From NCBI GenBank assembly GCA_947359465.1, contig OX375883.1, positions 95,864,293 through 95,928,292 of the forward strand: a DNA stretch of 64,000 nt. Reading direction: 5' to 3'. This DNA comes from Metellina segmentata (lineage: Eukaryota; Arthropoda; Arachnida; Araneae; Tetragnathidae). Below the pieces are notes generated by a model. That model was not told the origin of the DNA and ran no database searches. It saw only the letters and a program-made list of their open reading frames with translations. Below, one piece after another: positions 9,691-19,520 of the stretch (position 1 is the first letter of the stretch; the number at the start of each line of letters is the position of its first letter). Position numbers and translations under genes: made by a program.

Positions 9691-10540
9691 CCGGGCCATC
9701 GCGAATGGACCTATGTAAAGGCCAATAAACATTTATTAAATACCTAGCCCTTGTATTTTTTCTGGCAACAATTTAAACCTCTGTGATTTAAACTATTATT
9801 TTCATAAGCTGAGTGAAGTGAATTGTTTGTTTTAGTTTTGTTGCTTGGGTTCTTTGTGTGTAATGCGGGTATTTTGAATGAAATTTTATCTTGTACTGAA
9901 CTGTTAGTGTTTCACTTATTTAGTTCAACATAAAATAGTTTCCTACTTCTTTGGACTTTCGACACTTCACAAAAGTTCTTGAAGAAAGAAAAGGTAAGCT
10001 CAAATTTACTGTACTATTCAAATGTGCCTGGTCATTCAAATGTGTCAACATTTTCTAATGTTGTTACATTTCGTCGAAAAATTCAAATGTTTTATGAAAA
10101 ATCACGTTCTTATATCTGTTTTAAATCTACAATTTTTTTAAGAGCCAGGGTTAACATATTTTAATGTCAAAACCGAAAGCGATGTAAATTAAGATTTACT
10201 TGTTTGTAGTTTTTCCATTTTATTCAAATTCAGTTTTTCCATGTGTACACTTTATCAAGTCTATAATCCTTTTTCAGTTGTGTTACGAATATTTCACCAA
10301 AAATTATAGCCTTCAGGTTATAAAACAATGTAGAATATTCAAGTGCATTAAAAGTTGAAGGATTTTGTTTAACATTTCAGTGGAAATTTAAAATTTTCCT
10401 TTTGTGTACAGTAAAAGACTTATTTTCAAATATTTTTTTTACCAGAAAAAAAAATTCATTTGGTTCTATATTAAAGAAAGTTTTATGAGACGAATGCTGT
10501 TAAAAATACATCAACAATAAAAGTAGGTAATTTTTTTTTT
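9691..10540. other. Non-coding AT-rich stretch
   Basis: No coding signal or repeat end was recognised. The open frame at 9979-10164 has no protein-like character. Confidence 0.45.
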
Positions 10541-10548
10541 GTTTAAAG

Positions 10549-11784
10549 CAGGGGTGGCCAACCTTTTACATACCATGCGCCAATTTTTTTCACATACGAG
10601 TTCAGATGCGCCATACAATTCAAGCACCTTTTATACCTTACGTTCATGGTCCTGCCATATCCTTAGTAACTTTTTTTTTATAAAAATATGTTTGTCGACA
10701 TAATTAACATTTTTAAATGATTTAACTATATTGTATGTAAAACAATGTCTATTACAGAAAATTCTTCCAATTTGAATCTGTCATTCGCGACCTCGTTTTC
10801 CTTTTAGTAAATTTCATGGATGAAAATGCTTGATCCCATCTGTATGTCGTTCCAACACGACATATATAACTTTTTGCACATTTTCTTAGTTCCGGAAAGT
10901 GTTTACAGTGTAATGAACGCCAGAAATTAATCATGTCAGAAGCATTTTGATCTGAATAATAAAGCTCATGAACTTCAATTTCAATAATGAATTTGTTTTG
11001 AAATCAATAAGTACCATTTGTATGTTATGTCTAGACATAACCATTTGTAAGATGTCTAGACATCTTCATTCACTAAGTAAAAATACTTTATTAATGCGAT
11101 CATTTAGTTTTCTTCTGTAGACAAATCAAGAAAACGACTTTCAAATGACCCTTGTAATAACTAATTTTAATAAATTTGGTCAAATTGTTCCACAGTACAT
11201 CCAAGATACATCTCGCATTAGTCTGCCTTGGTATAGCAATTTCGTCTGATTTCTTTTCAATGCCTTTATAACCAAGATGGCATGCAAATATTTGGAAACA
11301 AGGCTTCTCAGTCAGAATAGGTTTTTTTTTTCGCCAGTGCTAAAGCAATTTCATAGGACGCTTCTGTCATCCCCTCGTCTTCACAACTGATGGACTTGCT
11401 GTAAATAACTCCTTTTGTTACTGTTCGTTAAATTCACTTTTTCTCTCATACTTTTTTCGCTTCTTTTGCTCATTTTCTATTGCAGTGATAGATAACAGGA
11501 ATGTAAAAAAAAAACATTAAAAAAAATCTTCAAAAAGAACAAACAGATCACAAGTACGTCGTATCACACAAACTATAAATTGCAAACTCAAAAAATTGCG
11601 ACAAAATGAGGAGTAAGAAAGGTCTATGAATTGAACTGAGAGTACTATGTTGTTGAAAATATGAAGATATTTTCAGTTATGGTGCCTACTTCAAAATAAT
11701 AAGGAGGCACAATAATGCAATGCGCCACTTGTAATCATCCAATGCGCCAAGTTTGGCGCATGCGCCACAGGTTGGCCACCCCTG
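10549..11784 (-). mobile_element. hAT-superfamily DNA transposon, deleted copy
   Basis: The ends are the inverted repeat CAGGGGTGGCCAACC (10549-10563 and its complement at 11770-11784). They are flanked by a perfect 8-bp duplication GTTTAAAG (10541-10548 and 11785-11792). An 8-bp duplication and a CAG start are typical of hAT elements. At 1236 bp it is far shorter than an autonomous hAT, and only a C-terminal transposase remnant remains inside. Confidence 0.9.
10752..10934 (-). pseudogene. hAT transposase C-terminal remnant
   Basis: The frame encodes YRWDQAFSSMKFTKRKTRSR and then LTDSNL-like residues (MTDSNWKNFL). This is recognisable as the C-terminal dimerisation region of hAT transposases related to the GTF2IRD2/ZBED-type domesticated genes. 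The rest of the transposase is missing or unreadable. Confidence 0.75.
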
Positions 11785-11792
11785 GTTTAAAG

Positions 11793-12400
11793 TAAGACTT
11801 TTAGTAAATTAACATAAAAATGTATGTTTGAAGAATAGAACCTTTACTAATCCATTTGTATATAACATACATACAGAAAGCTGTAACATATTGATTAAAA
11901 CTATTTGAAAGTATATCCTCGTGTGAAAGTTTAGTGGAGTGGTAGGAGTCCTGACCTTCGTTTTTTCATTTCACTATTTTTCTCGCCAAATCCATATTGC
12001 GGCGACCATGTAGCAAAATCCACACTGGGAACCTTTGCATATATGCAGTTGATAATGAGTAATTTTTTTTGTAGCTAGTTATTCCTTTCCTGGGATTTTT
12101 CTATGCAGAATTGTTCACTTATCCATAAGTGAGAAGGAATTTCACAGTACAATTATAGAAAATTACCTAGCATTGTGTGGGCAATTCGATGGGGATATTC
12201 ATGGTCAGATATGAACATATATAATTGAAAATGAGGAATTTTTTTGTAACCACTGTATTGTATGGAAACCACTTTTTGTTTCCTCCACATTGTACATTTT
12301 GAGTATTTACTGGACAAAGGCCATTCAGTGTTTTTGATATAATTTACTACAATATATCTTTACAGGTTCTAAATGTATACTCATAAAACATTTTGGCAAA
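11793..12400. other. Non-coding, nothing recognised
   Basis: AT-rich with runs of T; no feature could be supported. Confidence 0.4.
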
Positions 12401-12800
12401 AAATAAGAATTGATACGATGATGAGTTATATGATCTAAATCAGATCAAGGGAAATGAGCGGCAAATGGATCTATGACCATAAGCAATAATGAAATAAAAA
12501 AGACTGTTAACCCTATTAAAACAAAATAAAAGTGCAACCTACTTGAAAGAATAAATGAACAAATACTGGAATCATCGTAAATACAACATCAAACGAACAA
12601 AGCACAACTAACTAAATGTTTAGATTAAAGAAATGGCAAAAAAAAGATGTGAATGTTGTGTGGATCGTAACATAAACTGGGTGATAGGCAGAGAAAGATT
12701 TATTCCTAAAACATGTATATAAATAAAATCAAGGTAACACAATGACATCTGTGTATAGAAATAATAACTAATATATTTGCATTTTACCATACAACGGTTG

Positions 12801-12823
12801 TTACTGACAAACTCCCCCTTGGG
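12801..12823 (-). promoter_or_regulatory. Polypurine tract and start of a copia-type LTR
   Basis: The minus strand reads CCCAAGGGGGAGTTTG and then TGTCAGTAAC. A purine run followed by TGT, just 3' of an RNase H relic, is the expected order for a copia 3' LTR. The far end of the LTR was not found. Confidence 0.5.
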
Positions 12824-12829
12824 TAGATG

Positions 12830-13265
12830 CAAATTCAATACAGACAATCTTCTTGATTTATACCTCTTTCTAACAGATTTACTTGATATAAAGTCCACAA
12901 TAATTTTTCTTCAGAGAAAGCTTTTGTACTAAAATCTGCTAATATTTCTTTAGTATTACAATAAATATACAAGTTTGATCTTATTACACTCAATTCGATC
13001 TTTAATAAAAACGAAATTTTAAGCGTACGTCTTGTCTTTACAGAAGATTTAGTACTATTGCACCAATCTATTGCGGCTTTACTATCACAATAAACAATAA
13101 CAGGAAAATTAATAAATTTAAAGTACTTTAACTCTTCAAATTATAACTGCATATCTAAATTAAATTCTTAGTAGCATCTGCTATAGCAAAAAGTTCAACT
13201 TTACAGGTTGACATTCCAACACACTTCTGTTTGTTGCTTTTCCAGAACAACAAAGAATTATCAAA
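12830..13265 (-). pseudogene. Ty1/copia RNase H fragment
   Basis: Minus-strand translation in shifting frames gives a copia-type RNase H: WKSNKQKCVGMSTCKVELFA, then VIVYCDSKAAIDWCN, then DFSTKAFSEEKLLW. These match the conserved order of SxxQ..VALST..AEY, CDN.SAI and AD.LTK in the family. Stops and frameshifts are frequent. The upstream pol domains are absent; sequence beyond 13265 is AT-rich and unrecognised. Confidence 0.65.
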
Positions 13266-14131
13266 CATAAAATTTTTTTTTAAATTAAAAACAATTTTTT
13301 TAGTTTTTTTTTTATTCGAAATTGTTTTTTAAAAGGACAAAATTAGGATAAAATTGACGCAAAAATTGCGTACATGTTCAGAGAAAACCAGACTGAAATA
13401 GGGTCATTCCACATCAAATCAACCAATAAAAAAATTATTTTAAACCTTGAAGTTTTCAAAATGTATCATATTTAGTGATTGTGTTCTACTCATCAATATG
13501 ACCAAAAATACCAAGTTTAAATTTTTTTGGACCTTTCGTTTCTGAGTTATACATTTTTGAAAAATTCAAAAACACCCGTTTTTAGGAACATTTTGATATA
13601 TTTAAAAGCACGTAACTCAAAAACCGTTTGTCCTAGAAAGCTCAAATTTGTACCATTCTCTTTAGATTTACATTGGCTTTAATTTAGCATATAGCTTGGG
13701 TGAACCACATCAGTTTTTATATATTTTTTTTAACTAAAAAAAAAATAATTTGTAAAAAAACAAAAATTGGAATTTTTAATTTTGATGAAAGAAATATATT
13801 TTATACTAAACCTCAATAGTAAGGTGTGTACAAAGGATCATGATGGTATTCCGATGGTATCATATTAAAATAATTTTTTATCTGAATCAAGACGTGTGAA
13901 AATTCTGTTAATTCGTGACTTGTTACCCTAGATAAAAATTAATCTCTTAACCAACACTATTGTATTTAAATTTCATTTACCCTATTTTATTCAAACAACA
14001 AATTCAACTTACTTTACATTCAAGGAACAGATTTTTATTCTTTTAGCACTTGAAATTAGTAAATGTGAGTTCTCTTCTTTGCCAAAACTTGTGCTGCTTC
14101 GGCCATCTCATCTGCTGGAACTCGGTAGATT

Positions 14132-14830
14132 CTAACTGTTGCAGTGGTTGGATGTCATGTGCACAAAATATTGCTCATCGGCAGTGCTAAGGTGCTCTCC
14201 TAGGATTTGTGTATGATAGCAATGGCCGTTTTGGGTGAAGAAAGGACACAAGAATTTCCTTTTCAACATCGTCTTTTGAGTCAACATGCGCCAACCATCA
14301 CTCTTTATCGTAAGCACAAGCGACAAACCTACAATTTCTTCAAATGGAATATCATCATCACCAGGCCCTATGTGTTTCTGAGTCATCAGAAAATGAGTAG
14401 ATTTTTGTTTTGACCCTATTTAGATCTAGAGGAATATAGACATGAAATTTATGGGTCCCTGAGACTGCCACAGCATTTTCAAAGAATGGTTTTAGAATCT
14501 TGTCTTTATTTATATACTCTTCATCGGTTACATAAAAAAATGTGATGGATGGCAAATATTCACACTGAAAAAGCTGAAAAGGTGTTAGAATTTGGTTTTG
14601 TAATAAATTCCGGAGGCTGGCTTTAGCAGCAAGCCTTTTTACCATATCCCCTACTCCATCACAAATTCGCTTCCCATATGTTGTGGCATAAAAGTGCCAC
14701 AGCCTCAAGTCCATCAAAGTCCTCTTTGTGATAGCAAAGGTTCAGAAAATTCTTATGAATTATGCACTGCTCAGCTGAACCATCTGGAAAATAGTACAGC
14801 TTTTTCAAATATCTAACTAATGATTTTGCA
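14132..14830 (-). pseudogene. Transposase-like gene, C-terminal half (left arm)
   Basis: Reading right to left, the frames give DGSAEQCIIHKNFLNLCYHK, then WHFYATTYGKRICDGVG and VKRLAAKASL, then ITFFYVTDEEYINKDKILKP. It ends with KSDGWRMLTQ and an EHLSTADEQYFV-like tail. The order D-G-x-A-x-Q ... W-H-F-x-A-T-x-x-G-K-x-x-C-D-G-x-G is a conserved block I associate with transposon-like proteins of arthropods and cnidarians; I cannot name the superfamily. The gene is broken by at least two frameshifts (near 14380 and 14715). This arm keeps more of the 5' part than the right arm. Confidence 0.6.
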
Positions 14831-14914
14831 TATAATTTCTCAGACAGGATTAACTTTCTGGACTATGACTTTTCTGAAAATCATGAATTACGACAGTATG
14901 TGTGTTGACACCAA

Positions 14915-15540
14915 ATTTGAAAATGAGAAGAGAGTTTGTGATGAAGTAAGGGGTACAGCAAAAAGGCTTGCCGCCAAAGCCAGCCTCTAAAATCCATTAG
15001 ATAACCAAATTCTAACACTTTTTCAGCAGGGTGTGAAAAGTTTGTTATCCATCACATTTTTTTATGTAACCGATGAAGAGTATATAAATGAAGAAAAGAT
15101 TCTTAAACCATGATTTGAAATAGCTGTGGCAGTCTCACAGACCCATAAATTTAATGCCTTCATTCTTCTAGATCTAAATAGTGTCAAAACCAAAATCTAC
15201 TCATTTTTTGATGACTCAGAAGCACATAGGGTACAAATTATCCCTGGTAATGATGACATTCCATTTGAAGAAATTGTGGGTTTTTGTCCCTTGTGCTTAC
15301 GATAAAGAGCGATGATAGGCGCATTTTGGCTTAAAAGACAATGTTGAAAGGGAAATTCTTGTGTCCTTTCTTCACCCAAAATGGCCATTGCTATCATACA
15401 CAAATCCTAGGAGAGCACCTTAGCACTGCCGATGAGCAATATTTTGTGCACATGACATCCAACCACTGCAACAGTTAGAATCTTCCGAGTTCCAGCAGAT
15501 GAGATGGCCGAAGCAGCACAAGTTTTGGCAAAGAAGAGAA
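14915..15540 (+). pseudogene. Transposase-like gene, C-terminal half (right arm)
   Basis: Plus-strand counterpart of the left-arm gene: KRVCDEV then AKRLAAKASL, a stop, ITFFYVTDEEYINEEKILKP, another stop, then IPGNDDIPFEEIVGF. It has more stops than the left arm and has lost the Gly-Val-Gly block. It points away from the left copy, so the two coding remnants diverge from the centre near 14.8 kb. Confidence 0.6.
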
Positions 15541-16310
15541 CTCACATTTACTAATTTCAAGTGCTAAAAGAAGAAATAATCTGTTCCTTGAATGTAAAGT
15601 AAGTTGAATTTGTTGTTTAAATAAAATAGGGTAAATGAAATTTAAATACAATAGTGTTGGTTAAGAGATTAATTTTTATCTAGGGTAACAAGTCACGAAT
15701 TAACAGAATTTTCACACGTCTTGATTCAGATAAAAAATTATTTTAATATGATACCATCGGAATACCATCATGAAACTTTGTACACACCTTACTATTGAGG
15801 TTTAGTATAAAATATATTTCTTTCATCAAAATTAAAAATTCCGATTTTTGTTTTTTTTTACCTTTGTTTAGTTAATAAAAATATATAAAAATTGATGTGG
15901 TACACCCAAGCTATATGTTAATTTAAAGCCCTTGTAAATCTAAAGAGAATGGTACAAATTTGAGCTTTTTAGGACAAGCGGTTAGTGAGTTACGTGCTTT
16001 TAAATATATCAAAACGTTCCTAAAAACGGGTGTTTTTGAATTTTTCAAAAATGTATAACTCAAAAACGAAAGGTCCAAAAAAATTAAAACTTGGTATTTT
16101 TTTATCTACTAAGCTAATACTATATGAAAAAAAAATCATAAAGATCTGAAGACATCATGTTTTGACCATTGGTTGATTTGGTGTGGAACGACCCAATATT
16201 AGAAAATTTTCAAATGAAATTTATATTGCTTTTTTCTTATTTAAAAAAAAGTTATTATTATTTATGCACTGTATGCAAAGGTTTACGGTGTGGATTTCGC
16301 TATATGGCGA

Positions 16311-16378
16311 CCATCTTGGAATTGCTTATATCGGCCACCATCTTGGAATTGCTTATATCGGCCACCATCTTGATTTGG
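16311..16378. repeat. 27-bp tandem repeat
   Basis: CCATCTTGGAATTGCTTATA begins at 16311 and 16338, with a partial third unit at 16365. The period is 27 bp. Confidence 0.85.
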
Positions 16379-16394
16379 CGTAAACAATCGCTTT

Positions 16395-16890
16395 GGCGGC
16401 CTAACGTATCGGATGCTACCACTCTACCGGGATCTGCTGAATAGAGATTGTCGATACTGTACAAGTTTTGGTAGAATTTTTTTCGAAAGTTTAGTGATAT
16501 GGGTTTTAAGGGGTGCAGTTCTAAAATCGTGTTTTATAATTTCGGTGTTTCGTTGGAACCATCTTGCTTTGGCAATGGTTCGGAGTGTAGAAGTTTGAAG
16601 GATTTCAAGTGAATTTATATTTTTGTTATTAGTTGATCCCCATATTTGGCTTGCGTATGTGATTACTGGTCTGAGATAGCTTAGGTATACGAGTATTTTG
16701 TTTTCAATAGTCATTGGCGAATTCCTATCAATTAGGTGGAAAAGTTTACGTTTTAGGTCTCGGAATTTATGGATAACGTTTTATGTTTTCTGATTCCATG
16801 TGTCTTCTGTCTAGGATAATACCTAGATATTTAGCTTCCTGAGCCCATGGGATTTCGATATTATTAATTTTTAGCTTGCTGGGTGACAAA
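16395..16890 (-). pseudogene. Jockey-type LINE fragment (RT C-terminal end)
   Basis: The open part (16424-16714) encodes KILVYLSYLRPVITYASQIW, followed about 30 residues later by RTIAKARWFQRNTEI. This is the region just after the polymerase core in Jockey-clade reverse transcriptases. Upstream in a shifted frame, LKINNIEIPWAQEAKYLGI continues the same protein. It is a truncated, frameshifted relic. Confidence 0.8.
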
Positions 16891-16899
16891 CAACAACCA

Positions 16900-17078
16900 A
16901 AATGGGATTAGGCTTTATTCTGATTGGCTGTCGGTATGGCGACAAAGACAAAAGTTGAACCTCCAAGACTGGAAAGCGCAGTGACAGACAAACCGGGAGA
17001 AACAAAATGTGTTTGTACTATGCATGTGCAATAGCGAAGAGACGTGTTTTGTCGCTGTCATCGTTGGTGTGAAGTAGG
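16900..17078. repeat. MITE-like repeat, copy 1
   Basis: It shares GATTAGGCTTTATTCTGATT and the following ~160 bp with 26525-26700. It has inverted words (GGCGACAAAGACAAAAG and TTTTGTCGCTGTC) near its two sides. It ends at the start of another repeat at 17079. Confidence 0.65.
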
Positions 17079-17460
17079 CCTGGGTGATGTATCGATACAT
17101 CGTGGAAAACCGGTTTGAGGTCGACATCGATTTCGCGATTTTCCCGATGACGATGTATCGTGATATATTGGTTTTTCCCGATGTCACACAGCTAATCCCA
17201 GAGCACTAATATCACGATTTCGGATATTTTCAAAGCGCATGCGCGATATTGCGATTTCTCCTGATGTCACGCAGCCAATCCCAGAGCATCATCACATTTT
17301 TTTTCCCCCGGTGTCATGATGTCTCTTGTTGCTCAGCGCCAATGATTTCGATGTTTTCTTAGAGGAATCAAATGCTCCTTTATTTCTATTTTCATGCTTA
17401 AGTTTTTCTCCTTCTAAATAATTTTTTTTATCTACTTGAGCATATGGGTCATTCTTGTGA
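17079..17460. repeat. Repeat beginning TAGGCCTGGGTGATGTATCG, copy 1
   Basis: It starts with the palindromic word GATGTATCGATACATC and contains several 'cgatttt..cccgatgtcacg' blocks. It matches 31083-31740, including a downstream AGGAATCAAATGC(T/C)CCTTTATT stretch. The start resembles hAT-type termini, but the right end was not located. Confidence 0.55.
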
Positions 17461-18440
17461 AATAGGAAAAAATTGGCTTCTTAAAATTTTTTCAATCGAA
17501 ATTTTTTAAAACTTTATTTTTTTGGCCTAATAATTTTCTACCATGTTCATTAAGTAAATTAAAAATATCAGCAATCTAAATTATTAACATTTTGTTAAGG
17601 AAAAAAATATTTCAAAATATTGGAAGGCAGGACAATGACGAACCTGCCAGGACAATGATGAAAATAGAAAATATATATATATATATAGCAAACGAAACTG
17701 ATTTCGGTTAGCTTTGAGAGTGTCCAGTTGAGATGTCAGTTTTGTGGTCCTATTATTTGTCAATGAAATATCTTGTAATTAATTTGTTATTTTATCTTTT
17801 ACTAAAAATGAAATTGCTGCAAATTAATTCATTTACCTTTGAAATCAAATCCTTACCATCTAAGTTGAATTAAAAAAAATTTCGAATAATGGAATTAATG
17901 TGTGGTGACGATTACAGATGTTGTGGGGGAGGATTTGGGTTTGCTTCATCGTTGGGGGGAGGGGCAAGACTTGTTTCTGAAGATCTTCCTTCCCAACGCT
18001 TTGTTTGAAAATAGAAAAAATTGTCCAATTACGCACATAACATTCAAAATAATTTCGGTTTTTTGGTTGCAAATTGCTAAAAATAACACTCAATACGGAT
18101 TTCTTAACATTAGGGGCTACAAAAGGGACATGCAAAATCAGAGCTCCAGTCATTAGTATATATATTGGATCATCCTGAAAGTTCTGCAAGTTTTTTAAGA
18201 TAAATAGGGGAGAAGGGGGCTAGCGTGGACAAATTTGATAAATTTGGCAAAAAAGTATACTAAATATCATTTTTGACACATCAACTATTTTTGTTACACT
18301 TATGTACTCTTTTACTCTTATTTTAGTTGATATATTAAAGTATTTAGCAATTTAATTTTTTAATAATCTTTCGTTTAAAAAAGTTTTTTTTTCCCACACT
18401 AGCTCCGTGACATGGGGCTATTTTGGACAAGTTAAAATAC
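17461..18440. other. Non-coding; GGGGCTA-type repeat near the end
   Basis: Mostly AT-rich, with a (TA)n run at about 17671-17688. GGGGGCTAGCGTGGACAA near 18215 and ACTAGCTCCGTGACATGGGG near 18399 may be the two ends of a small element; the support is weak. The open frames at 17860-18189 do not look like protein. Confidence 0.4.
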
Positions 18441-18447
18441 TGATTAT

Positions 18448-19221
18448 TAGGGCAACTTTTTTGCAACAAATGCAGCTTTTTTTCACACGTTCTACGCTGC
18501 ATGTAAAGTACTAAAACCTAAATTCCTTCATGGGGTGTATAGTAAGTAAGTTATAACCGCAACATAAATGCAACCACATGCAACTTTTTAAAATTTAGCA
18601 TAAAATTAATTAATATGAAATGAATATTTCATTTTTTGCCCTATGAATCAACCCTTTGATCACATGTGTCTCATCTTGCGGATGCCGAAGTATGGCGGAT
18701 CAAACAAGAAGTTCACGGAACGAAGGTGTTCGTCCTAACAGACGAAAATGAAATAAATGTCAAGAAGTACTTTTAACACATTGATTGGCATTCTTAATAA
18801 TCCAGAGGAAACTTGCGTAATCGACTGCAGAGTTTGCGAGGTGAGTGTCGATCATCAATATGTTGTTAGCCTGGTAGATGACGTTTTAAAATTTCTGAAT
18901 GTTGAGCGAAAGGATTTTGCGCTTCTGTTATCCGATACATCACATTATATGACTGCTGCTGGCGCAGTTTTTCAATGTTATAGAAATTACTGGCCATGGC
19001 CAAGGATCGGCCATTCAACGTTCTTCTGTATTTCAGTATGTATTATAACACTGTTGTACACAACTAAAATTGTCAATATATTTTGAATTTTTTCATTCTT
19101 TACGAATAATTTATATCAGAATTACGTGTATAAAAAATGCAACTTTATTTCCATAAATGCAACTTTAGGGAATGATAAATGCAACTTTTCCCATTTTTAC
19201 TGCAACAAAAAAGTTGCCCTA
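18448..19221 (+). mobile_element. Short hAT derivative with TAGGGCAACTTTTTTG ends
   Basis: Inverted termini TAGGGCAACTTTTTTG lie at 18448 and (complement) 19221. The flanking octamers CTGATTAT and GTGATAGC agree only at TGAT, so the duplication is eroded or unproven. Inside is a deleted transposase relic: LTDENEIN, then CRVCEVSVDHQYVVSLVDD, then LLLSDTSHYMTAAGAVFQC. The central catalytic region is missing compared with the partner copy to the right. Confidence 0.65.
18680..19110 (+). pseudogene. hAT-like transposase relic (copy 1)
   Basis: The residues DETTD-like LTDENEINV, FARLCEVSVDH-like and FALLLSDTSHYMTAAG match the CGGBP1/hAT-type proteins found repeatedly in arthropods. The sequence then jumps directly to the C-terminal FQCYRNYWPW segment, which shows an internal deletion. 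A stop and at least one frameshift are present. Confidence 0.5.
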
Positions 19222-19520
19222 GTGATAGCTTAAGAGAATTCGTTCCAAGTAAATTCCTTATTGATCGAATTATTGTAGTTGTCAACAAAACTAAGGGGAA
19301 GGGAATCTAGGTTTTCATCAGAAGTGTAATGTTTATTAAAAAGATTAGACTGTTTGCTCGGGGCAATGTAGCTTTATATTGTTTATTTGGATGATATTAT
19401 CATAATTGTTTTGTTGGTTGGCGGGATCTTTTAGTCCTTGTAGGATTTTGTAAATATTTTTGTCTTTGGCGACTGTTTTGCACGTTGAAAACCAATTTTT
19501 TAAAAAGTTTCTGAAGTATT
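19222..19520 (-). pseudogene. Jockey-type LINE fragment (EN-RT linker)
   Basis: Minus-strand frames give CKTVAKDKNIYKILQGLKDP, IIQINNIKLHCPEQTV, then after a shift LFNKHYTSDENLDSLPLSFV and NKEFTWNEFS. This looks like the linker ahead of the reverse transcriptase in Jockey-clade elements. It is flanked on both sides by hAT copies. Confidence 0.45.

Larger units (their letters stand above)
13401..16194. mobile_element. 2.8-kb imperfect palindrome of a DNA transposon (fold-back form)
   Basis: The left arm (about 13401-14710) is repeated as the reverse complement in the right arm (about 14915-16194). Both ends begin GGGTC(A/G)TTCCACA and are flanked by AATA (13397-13400 and 16195-16198), a possible 4-bp duplication. 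Each arm contains the 3' half of the same transposase-like gene plus about 600 bp of 3' non-coding sequence. The arms are similar but not identical, so they diverged or came from two copies. The superfamily could not be named with confidence. Confidence 0.8.

Noticed and set aside
12620..12898. 92-codon minus-strand frame
   Set aside because: It begins at the end of the copia relic and crosses the LTR start, so it is not an independent gene.
18440..18447. Clean 8-bp target duplication for the 774-bp hAT derivative
   Set aside because: The two flanking octamers match at only four contiguous bases, so a duplication cannot be claimed.
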